A DNA stretch of 64,000 nucleotides, from positions 44,370 through 108,369 of the forward strand of contig JAPPLF010000093.1 in assembly GCA_028874215.1 (NCBI GenBank). Direction: 5' to 3'. The position numbers and the translations under genes are program-made. The notes under the pieces are model-generated. The model did no database searches. It was not told where the DNA came from and worked only from the letters and a program-made list of their open reading frames with translations. This stretch comes from Acidobacteriota bacterium (lineage in GTDB: Bacteria > Acidobacteriota > UBA6911 > RPQK01 > JAJDTT01). Of this stretch, positions 1 through 10,925 are shown piece by piece (positions within the stretch are counted from its first letter, which is position 1; every line of letters begins with the position of its first letter).

Positions 1-2
1 GA

Positions 3-62
3 AAGGAGATCGCCTCCGGAATGCCCGCTTTGGAACCGCTCGTGAATCTGGTGAACGGATAG
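3..62 (+). CDS. C-terminal end of an unidentified gene, cut by the window edge
   Basis: Reading frame 3 is open from the left edge and ends at TAG 60-62. It gives a plausible C-terminus ending in EPLVNLVNG. The piece is too short to assign to a family. It converges on the ABC ATPase gene downstream. The other two forward frames give less protein-like peptides, but the call rests on only 19 residues. Confidence 0.35.
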   Translation, partial: KEIASGMPALEPLVNLVNG

Positions 63-83
63 GGTAGGAGGGGACATTAGTGG

Positions 84-133
84 GGGGGACTTTCCTATCC
101 CCTGGGGAGTGGGGGTAGGAAAACCCCCACTCC
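84..133. repeat. Intergenic hairpins of the TTTCCT-loop family (cluster 1)
   Basis: A perfect 11-bp stem lies at 106-116 (GGAGTGGGGGT) and 123-133 (ACCCCCACTCC). Its loop is AGGAAA at 117-122, which reads TTTCCT on the other strand. Just left of it, a shorter GGGGA...TCCCC palindrome encloses CTTTCCTA at about 90-97. It lies between two convergent genes and has no T-tract after the stem. Confidence 0.75.
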
Positions 134-148
134 CAGCGCCCTCTTTCC

Positions 149-937
<789 letters not shown>

Positions 938-944
938 GAGCTGC

Positions 945-3458
945 CTATCGAATCCGGAAGCCGTACAGGTCGGCATTCGTCAGGTGGAAGCGGAGGCGAA
1001 CCGGCTGGCCTCGCAAGGAAGCCAGATCCGCTTTTTCTCTCCACGCCACTTCCTGCCGGGTGCTGTCGAAGGCCGTGAGCAGGCACTCGTCCCGGCTGTA
1101 ACCGGCTACCGGCCGCCCTCCCGCATCCAGGACCTCTACAGTCACACGGCCCTCGGCAGCCGCCGCATTGACCGTCAAACGGCTCCCCTGGAAAACCAGC
1201 GGGTGGGTCGTCAGGACGCCTTCCCGGTCTCCGGCCCGACGCGACGCGAACCCGTTGGTGCGGTACTCCACCCGGGCCGGCGCGATCTGGAACACCCGGC
1301 TCTTTTCGATATGGTCCTCCCGGGTCTGACCCGTGTTGGCCTCGAGCTCCGCCCAGAACGCCTCCCGGACTTCCTCCACCGTGCGGCTGCAGCGGGGCCG
1401 CCGCCAGCTCCAGATGCATTCGTAAAGCGCCCACGCGGGCTCCACCGGCGCCGGCGGGGAGAGATAGGGCCGACCATTGTATTGCTTGTCGTCGAAAATC
1501 CCGGAGGCGGGGATCGGGATATCACCCGGTCCGCCGCCCACCAGCTTGTCCCGGATCCAGGCGTTGACGTGCAGGGTGTTGGTGCCGTGATAGAAACTGA
1601 CGGACCGGTCTCCTTCCACCGGGCCCTCGGAGAAACTGTAGACGATCCCGTAATCGAAGCTGCCCTCGGGTCCGCTGGGAATCCAGGCCCGATCCCCTCC
1701 CAGATCCTCCCAATGGATGCCGTTGCGGCTCACCCAGAGATGGATCGACATCCGTTGAGTCCCGCAGTCGTAGAGCGGAAAAAAGGCGACGTAGAGGTCC
1801 CCGATCCGCTTCACCCGCTGCATCCCGTAGCTCTGGTGTTTCGGGTGTTCCCGCGGCGGCGCCCAGATATAGCTCCGGTGCCAGTTCACGCCGTCGCGCG
1901 TGGTCATCCGCCCCAGGTTCCGCGAGACGGCCCACTTGTTGTCGTAGCGCACCAACGCCCGCCCCATGGCCGGAGGATGGGCGGCGAAATAGAGCACCAG
2001 CTCACCGGTGCGCTCGTCGTAGAACATGGGCCCCAGGTTGTCGGTGGGGCTGTCCAGCGTCTCCACCTGAAGGTGATTCCGCATGAAGGGACGTTCCGTG
2101 GTGAGATAGGCCACTCCCTCGGAATCCCGGACCATCAGGTAGATCCCCCGCTGAAACTCCATGTCAGGAAACTTGGGAGTACTGACCCGGGTGGCGGTCC
2201 GCAGATCAGGGATGCCGCGGGTTCGGTAGTCCCAAAGCCCGCCGAACTTCTCTCCTTCGCCCACGTGGCCCCGGGACGCCATCTTCTCCAGGATGTTGTT
2301 GGCCCGGGAACCTTGGAACTCCACCAGACCGAGTTCCGGCTTGGTCCAACGGTTCCCGTCACTGGATACGGCCAGCATCCGGTACCGGGTCGGGCTGATG
2401 TACTCCAACTCGTACCGTTGCTTCTCCCGGTTGAAGGACAGGCCGGCGCCCTCGCGCAGTATCGCGTAATGGCCCTCCCAAGGCCGGTCGGGCCGGAACA
2501 GGGCCTGAGTGTCCAGCTTGCGGGCCGGATGGAAGACCTTCCGGAGATGCCGCTGGTCCTGGATCAGGTAGTCGTCCACGAACAGTTGGGAAGCCACCGG
2601 AATCTCCAGGGGAGGTTCCGGTTTCGGCGGCGGCCCGTTCCGGTGCAGGTACAATGCCCGGCGGGGCCCGTCATCCCAGAGCCGTCCATCCACCCGGGGC
2701 CGCACCCGCACGTGATACGTGGCCGCCTTCAGGCCGGTGAGATCGAAGGCGACATGAGCCTTGTCCGGTGTGAGCCGGACCGCCGTGGCGGGTGATCGCA
2801 CGGTTCCGGTGCCGGCTTCCACGAGATCGACTTCCACGGCCAGCTCCCGGACCGGAGCGCCTTTCCTGAGCCAGAGCTCCACCTCGGCGGCGTTGTCGTC
2901 GATATAGGCCAGACGGTCCAGGTCCGCTCCCACCCAGGTCTGGACCGGAAGGCGGAAGTCGTTGGAGAACAGGACCCGGCCGTCCCCGACTCGCCGTCCC
3001 TTCACGGTCAGGCGGTAGTTCCCCGAATCGTGAGTGTCGACCCACCAGCCGGTCCGCAAGTATCCCCGGACCCTCTCCTGGGGCCCCTTGTGGCTGGAGG
3101 CAGGGAGGGGCCGGTAGGGTCCATGGCCCAAGAGAGGCCCCAGATCAAAGCCGGCCGCAGCGTCTTCCGCTCCCGCCTCCAGAAGCCGTCTTTCGGTTCG
3201 AGCCCCTCCCGCAGGAAACCCCACCGATACCTCCATCTCCACGGGCTCTGCCGGAACATAGTTGAATTCGAGCCGATGTCCGGCTTCTCCCACAAAATTC
3301 AGCTGGTATCCAGCGGGTTCCGCTCCCTGATCACCCTTTTGGACTCGATAGGGAGCCAGATCAATGGGCGTGAGGGCACTCTGGGACACCGCCGTCTGGA
3401 AGAGAAAAAGTAGAACCAGGACTGGGACCACTATCCGTCGCGCACTTGATGTCAACAC
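945..3458 (-). CDS. Large secreted protein with a glycosidase-like beta-propeller region
   Basis: The 837-residue protein starts with a signal peptide (hydrophobic run in residues 9-24, cleavage probably after VSQS). Residues about 30-270 look like beta-sandwich repeats. From about residue 290 there is a region beginning QLFVDDYLIQDQRHLRKVFHP, with several blocks of the type SSDGNRWTKPELG and SRNGIHWEDLGG. Such blocks recur in secreted sialidase/GH32/GH43-like five-bladed propeller proteins of Planctomycetes, Acidobacteria and similar carbohydrate scavengers. I do not see a clear catalytic triad, so an enzymatic role is inference. It ends 7 bases before the probable TTG start of the ABC ATPase and is divergent from the ABC exporter genes. 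Confidence 0.7.
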   Translation of the reverse strand: MLTSSARRIVVPVLVLLFLFQTAVSQSALTPIDLAPYRVQKGDQGAEPAGYQLNFVGEAGHRLEFNYVPAEPVEMEVSVGFPAGGARTERRLLEAGAEDAAAGFDLGPLLGHGPYRPLPASSHKGPQERVRGYLRTGWWVDTHDSGNYRLTVKGRRVGDGRVLFSNDFRLPVQTWVGADLDRLAYIDDNAAEVELWLRKGAPVRELAVEVDLVEAGTGTVRSPATAVRLTPDKAHVAFDLTGLKAATYHVRVRPRVDGRLWDDGPRRALYLHRNGPPPKPEPPLEIPVASQLFVDDYLIQDQRHLRKVFHPARKLDTQALFRPDRPWEGHYAILREGAGLSFNREKQRYELEYISPTRYRMLAVSSDGNRWTKPELGLVEFQGSRANNILEKMASRGHVGEGEKFGGLWDYRTRGIPDLRTATRVSTPKFPDMEFQRGIYLMVRDSEGVAYLTTERPFMRNHLQVETLDSPTDNLGPMFYDERTGELVLYFAAHPPAMGRALVRYDNKWAVSRNLGRMTTRDGVNWHRSYIWAPPREHPKHQSYGMQRVKRIGDLYVAFFPLYDCGTQRMSIHLWVSRNGIHWEDLGGDRAWIPSGPEGSFDYGIVYSFSEGPVEGDRSVSFYHGTNTLHVNAWIRDKLVGGGPGDIPIPASGIFDDKQYNGRPYLSPPAPVEPAWALYECIWSWRRPRCSRTVEEVREAFWAELEANTGQTREDHIEKSRVFQIAPARVEYRTNGFASRRAGDREGVLTTHPLVFQGSRLTVNAAAAEGRVTVEVLDAGGRPVAGYSRDECLLTAFDSTRQEVAWREKADLASLRGQPVRLRFHLTNADLYGFRIR

Positions 3459-3571
3459 GGGGCCTCCACCGAAATTGCCTTCGTTTCAAGTCGATCGCCG
3501 ACTCATTCTAGCCCGAATTCCAAAGCGCGTCCCGGTGGCAGCCGTTCGGCTGAAATTGTTATCGTGTCCGT

Positions 3572-4528
3572 ATGGTGACCGCTCCCGCGCTTCGTCTTCG
3601 TGGCATCCGGAAGAACTACGGCAAGAAGACGGCCCTTGAGGGCGTGGACCTGGAAACGCCGTCCGACACCATTTGCGGGTTGATCGGTCCCAACGGCGCC
3701 GGCAAGACCACCCTGCTGCGCATCGTTCTCGACATCATCGGCCCCGACGACGGAACCGTGGAGGTGTTGGGCACTACTGACCTCCAGTCGACCCGACGGC
3801 GTATCGGGTATCTTCCGGAAGAGCGCGGGCTGTATCCCAAGATGCGGGTCATCGACCACTTGGTATTCCTGGGTGTGCTCAAGGGACTGGGCAGAATGGA
3901 TGCCATGGAACGGGCTCTCGGCGGACTCGAGGAGGTCGGCCTCGGCGAACGCGCCCGGGACAAGGTGGAAACCCTCTCCAAGGGAATGCAACAGAAGGTC
4001 CAGCTTCTGGGAACGATCCTCCACGAGCCGGAGCTGCTGGTTCTGGACGAGCCGTTCAGCGGACTGGACCCGCTCAACGTGGAGCTTTTCAAACGGTTGG
4101 TCCTGGAGCGCCGCCGCGCGGGAGCGACCGTTCTCCTTTCGACCCACCTGATCGAAGACGCCGAACGCCTTTGCGACCGGGTCTGCATGATCGCCGGCGC
4201 CAACAAGGTCCTGGACGGGAAGGTGGGCGACTTGAAGGCGGCCTCCGGGCGGCGGGATCTGGCCATCGCCTTCGAGGGGAGCAGCGAGTTCCTGGCGGCG
4301 CCCGGCTTGGTGGAGCGCGCCGCCGACCAGGGCGGTTACGTTGAAGTTCGGCTCAAGGAAGGCGCCGATCCTCAAGTCCTGCTCCACCGGGCCGTGGAGT
4401 CGGGAGCGAGGATTTCACGTTTCGAACTCACGGAACCCTCACTGCGCGAGATCTTCATGGAGAAGGCCGAGGCGGCCGGCCTGTCGACGAGCGACGCCCC
4501 GCCGGCTGGAGAGGCGGGTGCGGTATGA
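3572..4528 (+). CDS. ABC exporter ATP-binding protein, NatA-like
   Basis: This 318-residue ATPase has Walker A GPNGAGKTT at residues 39-47, the signature LSKGMQQKVQ, Walker B LLVLDEPFSGLDP and the H-loop in LLSTHLIEDAERLCD. A C-terminal extension from about residue 210 resembles the DUF4162 tail of NatA/Na+-exporter ATPases. It overlaps the permease gene by four bases (ATGA at 4525-4528), so the two are translationally coupled and form one exporter. The substrate is unknown. NatA/NatB systems were named for Na+ extrusion, but many relatives export other compounds. Confidence 0.9.
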   Translation: MVTAPALRLRGIRKNYGKKTALEGVDLETPSDTICGLIGPNGAGKTTLLRIVLDIIGPDDGTVEVLGTTDLQSTRRRIGYLPEERGLYPKMRVIDHLVFLGVLKGLGRMDAMERALGGLEEVGLGERARDKVETLSKGMQQKVQLLGTILHEPELLVLDEPFSGLDPLNVELFKRLVLERRRAGATVLLSTHLIEDAERLCDRVCMIAGANKVLDGKVGDLKAASGRRDLAIAFEGSSEFLAAPGLVERAADQGGYVEVRLKEGADPQVLLHRAVESGARISRFELTEPSLREIFMEKAEAAGLSTSDAPPAGEAGAV

Positions 4529-5910
4529 ACCCATTTACGCCCAGCGTTATGGCAGTCGCGTACCGCGAGTTCATGCAACGCGTCAAGACCAAGTGGTTCA
4601 TCCTGGGCACCATCGGAATGCCGGTGATCATGGTCGGCGTGGCCTTCCTCATCGTTTTCGCGATGCGGGACGTGGAGGACTCCGAGAAAGGGAAGACCAT
4701 TGGAGTCGTGGACTCCGGCGGAACCGTAGCGAACCTGCTGGTGGAGGAATTGAATGACGGTTTCGTCACGGCGTCGCGGGCGCCCGACCTGGAAGAATTG
4801 CCCGCTGACGCGATCCGGGAGCGTTTCCTTTCGACGGCGTTCGACTACCTGCTGATTTTGCCGGACGGAGCCGCCACCTCGGCCCGTGGTGCTGCTGTCG
4901 CGAGCCGGGAGGAAACGGATGACACCGGGGACCGGGTGACCGCCACCTTGCTGGCCAGAGACAAGGTTCCGTCGGGAACTCTGAGATCGGCCCGCAATGC
5001 GCTCCAACGGGCTCTTTTGCAAACTCGACTCCAAGCGGCGGGAGTCGAAGCAGTGGACGCACGAGAGTTGTTGCGCAGACCTCGATTGAACGCCGTCAAC
5101 GTCACCGACACGGGCGAGACCCGCTCCCAGACCATTCAGTCCATCGCCAGCATGGGCGTCGTCTACTTCTATTTCATGCTCCTGGTGGCTTACGGGCAGA
5201 TGGTCCTGATGTCGACCATCGAGGACAAGCAATCGAACATCGTCGAAATCCTGGCATCGTCGTTACGCCCCTGGGAACTGATGTTGGGGAAGATACTGGG
5301 CTGCGGCGCCATGGCCCTGGCTCAGATCGGGATTTGGGCCCTGATGGCGGCCACCGCGGTTGGTTTTTTCCTCACCCGCGGAGGATTGACGAGCGTGCCG
5401 TCTCCAGGTCCTGTTCTCGGTGGCGGCCGCGACCCGATCACCGGTGAAACCGCCGATCTTTCGGGTATCGACCTGATTTCGGATTCCATCTCGTGGGAGA
5501 GCGTCATCCTGGCGCTGCTCTTCTTCGTCCTGGGCTATCTCCTCTACACCTCGGTTTTCGCCGCCGCCGGGGCCACGGTCAGCGATCTTCAGGACGCCCA
5601 ACAGGCGATGACGCCCATCGTCCTGGTGAGCATGATCTCCCTCATTGCCGGCCCCTTGCTGATGGAGAGTCCCAACAACCGATGGGCCGTGATTCTGTCG
5701 ATGGTCCCACCCTTCAACGCTGTGGTGATGCCCTCCCGGGTCTTCTCCACCGAAGTTCCGCTCTGGCAATGGGGGCTCTCCCTGCTCCTCCTGGCCGCGG
5801 CTGTGGCGGCCGTCGTCTGGTTGGCCGGACGGATCTACCGGGTGGGAATCCTGATGAGGGGACAGCGGGCCAGCCTGCCGGAGATCGTTCGCTGGGTCCG
5901 TCACGGTTAG
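4525..5910 (+). CDS. ABC-2 type exporter permease, NatB-like
   Basis: The 461-residue membrane protein has a first transmembrane helix at about residues 20-42. A long extracytoplasmic domain follows (about 45-205). Helices then cluster around 212-232, 258-285, 330-355, 370-395 and 405-435, with a short positively charged tail. This is the topology of ABC_membrane_3/NatB subunits. The sequence VYFYFMLLVAYGQMVLMSTIEDKQSNIVEILASS marks the start of the C-terminal helical bundle (motif at about residues 212-245, EDKQSNIVEILASS being the recognisable conserved part). It partners with the ATPase that overlaps its start. Confidence 0.88.
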   Translation: MNPFTPSVMAVAYREFMQRVKTKWFILGTIGMPVIMVGVAFLIVFAMRDVEDSEKGKTIGVVDSGGTVANLLVEELNDGFVTASRAPDLEELPADAIRERFLSTAFDYLLILPDGAATSARGAAVASREETDDTGDRVTATLLARDKVPSGTLRSARNALQRALLQTRLQAAGVEAVDARELLRRPRLNAVNVTDTGETRSQTIQSIASMGVVYFYFMLLVAYGQMVLMSTIEDKQSNIVEILASSLRPWELMLGKILGCGAMALAQIGIWALMAATAVGFFLTRGGLTSVPSPGPVLGGGRDPITGETADLSGIDLISDSISWESVILALLFFVLGYLLYTSVFAAAGATVSDLQDAQQAMTPIVLVSMISLIAGPLLMESPNNRWAVILSMVPPFNAVVMPSRVFSTEVPLWQWGLSLLLLAAAVAAVVWLAGRIYRVGILMRGQRASLPEIVRWVRHG

Positions 5911-5960
5911 GAGTCTGCGTTTCTCACCAGGCAGCGTGACGATCGCGCAGGATTTTCGCC
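5911..5960. repeat. 50-bp dispersed repeat, copy 1, directly after a stop codon
   Basis: The sequence from TTTCTCACCAGG (from 5920) through GCGTGACGATCGCGCA to GATTTTCGCC (ending 5960) recurs almost unchanged at 18931-18980. In both places the element begins right after the stop codon of a plus-strand gene. It contains the 6-bp palindrome CGATCG and no open reading frame. Confidence 0.7.
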
Positions 5961-6011
5961 TTCCCCCTCTTCCTCGTTGCGTCCGGGTTCGGTTCGGCGT
6001 ACGCTGAATCC

Positions 6012-6410
6012 GTGAAGACGGTGGCCGGTTCCATTCTCTTGTTCGTCCTGGCCACCAGCCCCATGGTCTGGTTGGTTCGAGAAGCGGGGAGTGAGCCGGC
6101 GGCTTCGGCCTGTCCGACTCACGGGAGCGCCTGCTGCTGTCCGGACGCGTGCCTGAAGCAGTTGAAAACCCCGGACGACGGCCTTCCGGCCTGCGCCCGG
6201 CCGGCGCGAATACCGGGCCGGCTCCGGTTCGTCTCCGACTGCGGAGCCGAGCCCGACGGCATCGGATTCATGAATCTGAAGGCCGTCTTCCTCCCTCCGG
6301 TCCGGACCGGTTGCGATGACCTTGACTCCGGCCTCGCCCCGGAGCCTCCCTTGCGAACCCCCCTGATCCCGCCAGTCCCCGACGACCCTCCTCCACGCTC
6401 GTTCTCCTGA
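6012..6410 (+). CDS. Small cysteine-rich secreted protein next to a TonB-dependent receptor
   Basis: The 132-residue product begins at GTG 6012 with a signal-peptide-like segment (residues 1-29). A cysteine cluster follows, CPTHGSACCCPDACLKQ, with further cysteines at about residues 61, 76 and 101, and then a proline-rich tail. The CCC-x3-C group with nearby histidine suggests a metal-binding periplasmic protein. I recall similar small proteins beside metal-related receptors in Acidobacteria but cannot verify it here. It lies about 110 bp upstream of the TonB receptor on the same strand. Function is otherwise unknown; copper is only a guess. Confidence 0.6.
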   Translation: MKTVAGSILLFVLATSPMVWLVREAGSEPAASACPTHGSACCCPDACLKQLKTPDDGLPACARPARIPGRLRFVSDCGAEPDGIGFMNLKAVFLPPVRTGCDDLDSGLAPEPPLRTPLIPPVPDDPPPRSFS

Positions 6411-6440
6411 CTCGAGGACAGTTAAACGACGATTCGGGAT

Positions 6441-6479
6441 CCCCCGCCGCCGGGAATATTTCCGTGCGCCCGCCGGGGG
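6441..6479 (+). promoter_or_regulatory. GC-rich hairpin in the leader of the TonB-dependent receptor gene
   Basis: Arms CCCCCGCCG (6441-6449) and CGCCGGGGG (6471-6479) pair with one mismatch. The loop contains the near-palindrome CGGGAATATTTCCG. The hairpin lies 30 bp after the upstream stop and 32 bp before the ribosome-binding site, so it could attenuate or terminate transcription between the two genes. No T-tract follows. Confidence 0.4.
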
Positions 6480-6522
6480 TTCCCTGTTTGCTCTGAGCGT
6501 GCGACACCAAAAGGAGGTTCGT

Positions 6523-8838
6523 ATGCGCCAACTGATTGGAACCGCGGTCTGCCTCCATCTCGCCTGCATGGCGCCGGCGGGAGGGAAGCTGCTGGCCGCG
6601 GAAACCGAGCCCGTTGTGTTCCAAGGCCGGGTCGTGGACCCTCACGGCTATCCCATTCCGGGCGCCGAAGTGAAGGCCCTCCGATCCGGCAAACCGTTAG
6701 AGGCCCGCTTCACCGATGATCGGGGCGAATTTCGCGTCCGCCTGAAGCCCGGACGCTACTCGTTCAGGGTCCGGGTGCCTGGCTTTCAAACCTATGAACA
6801 AGCCTGGCTCCTGGGAGATCAGCCTCAGGAATTGCTCTTGCGGTTGGAGGTGGACACGACCGTCCAGCATTTGGAAGTGCGGGCGAGCGCGCCCCGGATG
6901 CAGCATGAACTGGCCATGGGAAGCGGCCGGATCGACCGGCAGGAGAGCCAGGACCTGGCCGAACTTCTCCGGGGCGAGGCGGGAACCGCCGCGGTCCGGC
7001 GAGGACCCATCAACCTGGAACCGAACATTCGGGGCCTGCAGGAAAACCAGATCGGCACCTTCGTGGACCGGACCCGAACCTTTGCCGCCGGTCCCGCGCG
7101 GATGGACTCGGACATGAGTCACGTGAGCCCCCACGCGGTCCGGTCCATTCGCGTGGTCAAGGGCCCCTACGCCCTGGGATGGGGCGCCGGAGTGCTGAGC
7201 GGAATCCAGGTGCAGACCTTTCGGCCCCCCTTCCACAGCGGCGGCGGCCGCTTTCATGGACGGTTCGGATACCGCTACGGACAGAATGCCGTCAACCAGG
7301 ACGGGCACGGCCTGTTCTGGGGCGGGAACGAATGGTTTCGGCTCCACCTGCTCTACAACCGGCGGCAGGGCAACGACTACCGGGCGGGCGACGGAAGCCG
7401 GGTCCCTGGCGACTACAGTTCGGACGACGTGCATTGGAGCCTGGGATTCAAGCTGTTGCCGGAGCTGGTGCTGGACTACGCGGGCGGCTATCAGGAACAG
7501 AATGACATCGACTATCCCGGACGAATCCTGGACGCCAGCTATTTCTACACCCGGTCCAACGCCGTGGGGTTGACCTGGAATCCGGCCGCGGGAGCCCTCT
7601 CCGAGATCCGCGGCCAGGTCTACCTGAACTTGAAAGACCACCTGATGAACAACGAGGAGAAGCCGACGGCACGGCCCATGGCCGGACGGAAGCCTCCGTT
7701 CGGCCTGCTGGTGGACCTGCCCACGGAGTCGAACACCATCGGCGGGGACTTCTCGGCCCTGATTGAGAAAGGTCTCTGGGATTGGAGGTTCGGCCTGGAC
7801 TTCTACAATTCGAATCAGACGGCCACGCGGTCCATATTCCGGCGCGCTCCCATGGTCCTCCTGTTCCGGGATGTGGTCTGGCCCGATGCCGAACTCAGCG
7901 ACCAGGGATTCTACGTCCAGATGGTCCGAGAAGGGGAGCGCACCGAACTGGCGGGGACAGTCCGGATCGACCGGGTCCAGGCCGTGGCCGGCGCCGTTTC
8001 CGACTTCTTCGCCGCCAACACGCAAGGCGGACTCGACCAGGGAGAGACGCACGTCAGCGCCGCGCTGAACGGAAGATGGTCCATGGGCCAGGGCGTGTCC
8101 CTGACCGCCGGACTGGGACGCGCGGTGCGAACCGCCACGGTTTTGGAGCGCTATTCCGACCGATTCCCGGCCACCAAGTTCCAGATCGCCGCCGAGTTCA
8201 TGGGCGATCCGGCCCTGAACCCGGAAGAAAGCCTGGAATTCAATCTGGGCAGCAGCCTGGTTCGGGAGACGACCCGCCTCGACCTGGACCTCTTTCACCG
8301 CGTGATCGACAACTACATCACCGTGCAGGCGGATCCCTCCCTGCAAAAGCGGCTGCCTTTGAGTCCGCCGGTCGTGTTTCGCTACATCAACGGTTCACAA
8401 GCCCGCTTCCACGGAGCCGAATTGACGCTGGAACAAGAGCTGCCCCCCATTTTCCGGCTCCGGGGATTTCTCTCCTATGTCTGGGGAATGGACGAGCTGT
8501 TCGGCGAACCGATCCTGGGACTGCCCCCGTTGCAGGGACAGGCGGCTCTGGAGCTGAGCTCGCCCGACCGTCGTTACTGGGTGGATCTGTCAGTGACGCT
8601 CGTGGCCAGTCAGAACCGGGTGGCCTCCCGGAGGTTCGAGCAGGCGACCGGCGGTTACGCCGTTGCCGATCTGAGAGGACGGGCGTCTCTCACCTCCGGA
8701 TGGACGCTGAAGGCCGGGGTCGAAAACCTGGGTGATCGGCTCTACAGCAATCACCTGAACTCTCCCAATCCCTTCACCCGCCTCCGCATCCCCGAGATGG
8801 GCCGGAATTTCTACCTGGGACTGGAATACGAGTTCTGA
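6523..8838 (+). CDS. TonB-dependent outer-membrane receptor with N-terminal carboxypeptidase-regulatory-like domain
   Basis: The start is ATG 6523 because it is preceded by a strong Shine-Dalgarno AAGGAGG (6511-6517); a GTG at 6499 has no such site. A signal peptide (ending near LLAAE) is followed by a CarboxypepD_reg-like beta-sandwich (about residues 30-110: FQGRVVDPHGYPIPGAEVKA). Next comes a plug domain (NIRGLQENQIGTFVDRTRTF...VVKGPYALGWGAG), then a 22-strand-type barrel ending in the terminal phenylalanine of YLGLEYEF. The plug contains PARMDSDMSHVSPHAV, comparable to the RMD-P-block seen in TonB-dependent copper receptors, and the gene follows a Cys-rich secreted protein. Metal (possibly copper) uptake is therefore a reasonable inference but unproven. 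Confidence 0.85.
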   Translation: MRQLIGTAVCLHLACMAPAGGKLLAAETEPVVFQGRVVDPHGYPIPGAEVKALRSGKPLEARFTDDRGEFRVRLKPGRYSFRVRVPGFQTYEQAWLLGDQPQELLLRLEVDTTVQHLEVRASAPRMQHELAMGSGRIDRQESQDLAELLRGEAGTAAVRRGPINLEPNIRGLQENQIGTFVDRTRTFAAGPARMDSDMSHVSPHAVRSIRVVKGPYALGWGAGVLSGIQVQTFRPPFHSGGGRFHGRFGYRYGQNAVNQDGHGLFWGGNEWFRLHLLYNRRQGNDYRAGDGSRVPGDYSSDDVHWSLGFKLLPELVLDYAGGYQEQNDIDYPGRILDASYFYTRSNAVGLTWNPAAGALSEIRGQVYLNLKDHLMNNEEKPTARPMAGRKPPFGLLVDLPTESNTIGGDFSALIEKGLWDWRFGLDFYNSNQTATRSIFRRAPMVLLFRDVVWPDAELSDQGFYVQMVREGERTELAGTVRIDRVQAVAGAVSDFFAANTQGGLDQGETHVSAALNGRWSMGQGVSLTAGLGRAVRTATVLERYSDRFPATKFQIAAEFMGDPALNPEESLEFNLGSSLVRETTRLDLDLFHRVIDNYITVQADPSLQKRLPLSPPVVFRYINGSQARFHGAELTLEQELPPIFRLRGFLSYVWGMDELFGEPILGLPPLQGQAALELSSPDRRYWVDLSVTLVASQNRVASRRFEQATGGYAVADLRGRASLTSGWTLKAGVENLGDRLYSNHLNSPNPFTRLRIPEMGRNFYLGLEYEF

Positions 8839-8841
8839 GGA

Positions 8842-8863
8842 GCGGCGACTTTCCTGTCGCCGC
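8842..8863. repeat. TTTCCT-loop hairpin (cluster 2, first unit)
   Basis: Perfect 8-bp arms GCGGCGAC (8842-8849) and GTCGCCGC (8856-8863) enclose the loop TTTCCT. The unit begins 4 bases after the receptor stop codon and lies between two convergent genes. A weaker GGGAC...GTCCC-like palindrome follows at about 8875-8892. Confidence 0.8.
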
Positions 8864-8902
8864 AGGGGGGGCAGGGGGGACGGCAGTCCCGCCTCTACGC
8901 CC

Positions 8903-10303
<1,401 letters not shown>

Positions 10304-10415
10304 TCAGGGACTTGACCAGATCGGTGCGCATACCGGCCGCAAGCCGAACCGCAGTCAACCTTGATTGGAAAGTTCCTCAACCGGGTCGGTCATCCATCTC
10401 CGGACGCGGTGACGG

Positions 10416-10742
10416 CTAGAGCTGGTTCTCGATCAGACGGGCGATGTTCTCTCGGGACGTGGCGCCAACGACCTGGTCCCTGAGTTCCCCATTCTTGAAG
10501 AGCAGCAGCGTCGGAATGCCCCGGATCCCATATTTGGCCGAAGTCTCACGATTGTCGTCGACGTTGAGCTTGACCACCTTGGCGCGACCGGAAAAGTCCT
10601 GGGCAATCTGATCGATGGTGGGGGAGAGCATCCGGCAGGGCGCGCACCAAGCCGCCCAAAAATCCACCAGCACCGGATCGCTCGCCTGTAAAACGTCCGT
10701 CTCGAAACTCTGATCTGTAACGTCCTGAACCTTGTCGCTCAT
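10416..10742 (-). CDS. trxA: Thioredoxin
   Basis: This 108-residue cytoplasmic disulfide reductase has the full thioredoxin fold: FETDVLQASDPVLVDFWAAW, the redox site WCAPC, the cis-proline loop RGIPTLLLF and the C-terminal helix. The active site is WCAPC rather than the usual WCGPC. The central alanine is a known but uncommon variant that can shift redox potential (general knowledge, not measured here). Length and ends match TrxA. It is divergent from rsmA across about 180 bp. Confidence 0.95.
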   Translation of the reverse strand: MSDKVQDVTDQSFETDVLQASDPVLVDFWAAWCAPCRMLSPTIDQIAQDFSGRAKVVKLNVDDNRETSAKYGIRGIPTLLLFKNGELRDQVVGATSRENIARLIENQL

Positions 10743-10925
10743 CCTGTCCTCCTGAAATCTCCATCGAGCGGGCGCCCAACGCCGCCGCCGGCCCCGCTTG
10801 ACCTTCAGAAACCCTTATTGACTGCCTCTGATTGCGGTGGCGCAGAACCCGGAGCGCCCACCGCGGCACATGTTAACATAGGAGCCTGCGTTGAAAGTCG
10901 CCGCGGACTGCCCGCGGTCCCACGT

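Noticed and set aside
6697-8346. 549-codon minus-strand open frame under the TonB receptor
   Set aside because: Shadow of the receptor gene; no motifs, no ribosome-binding site, composition typical of antisense frames.
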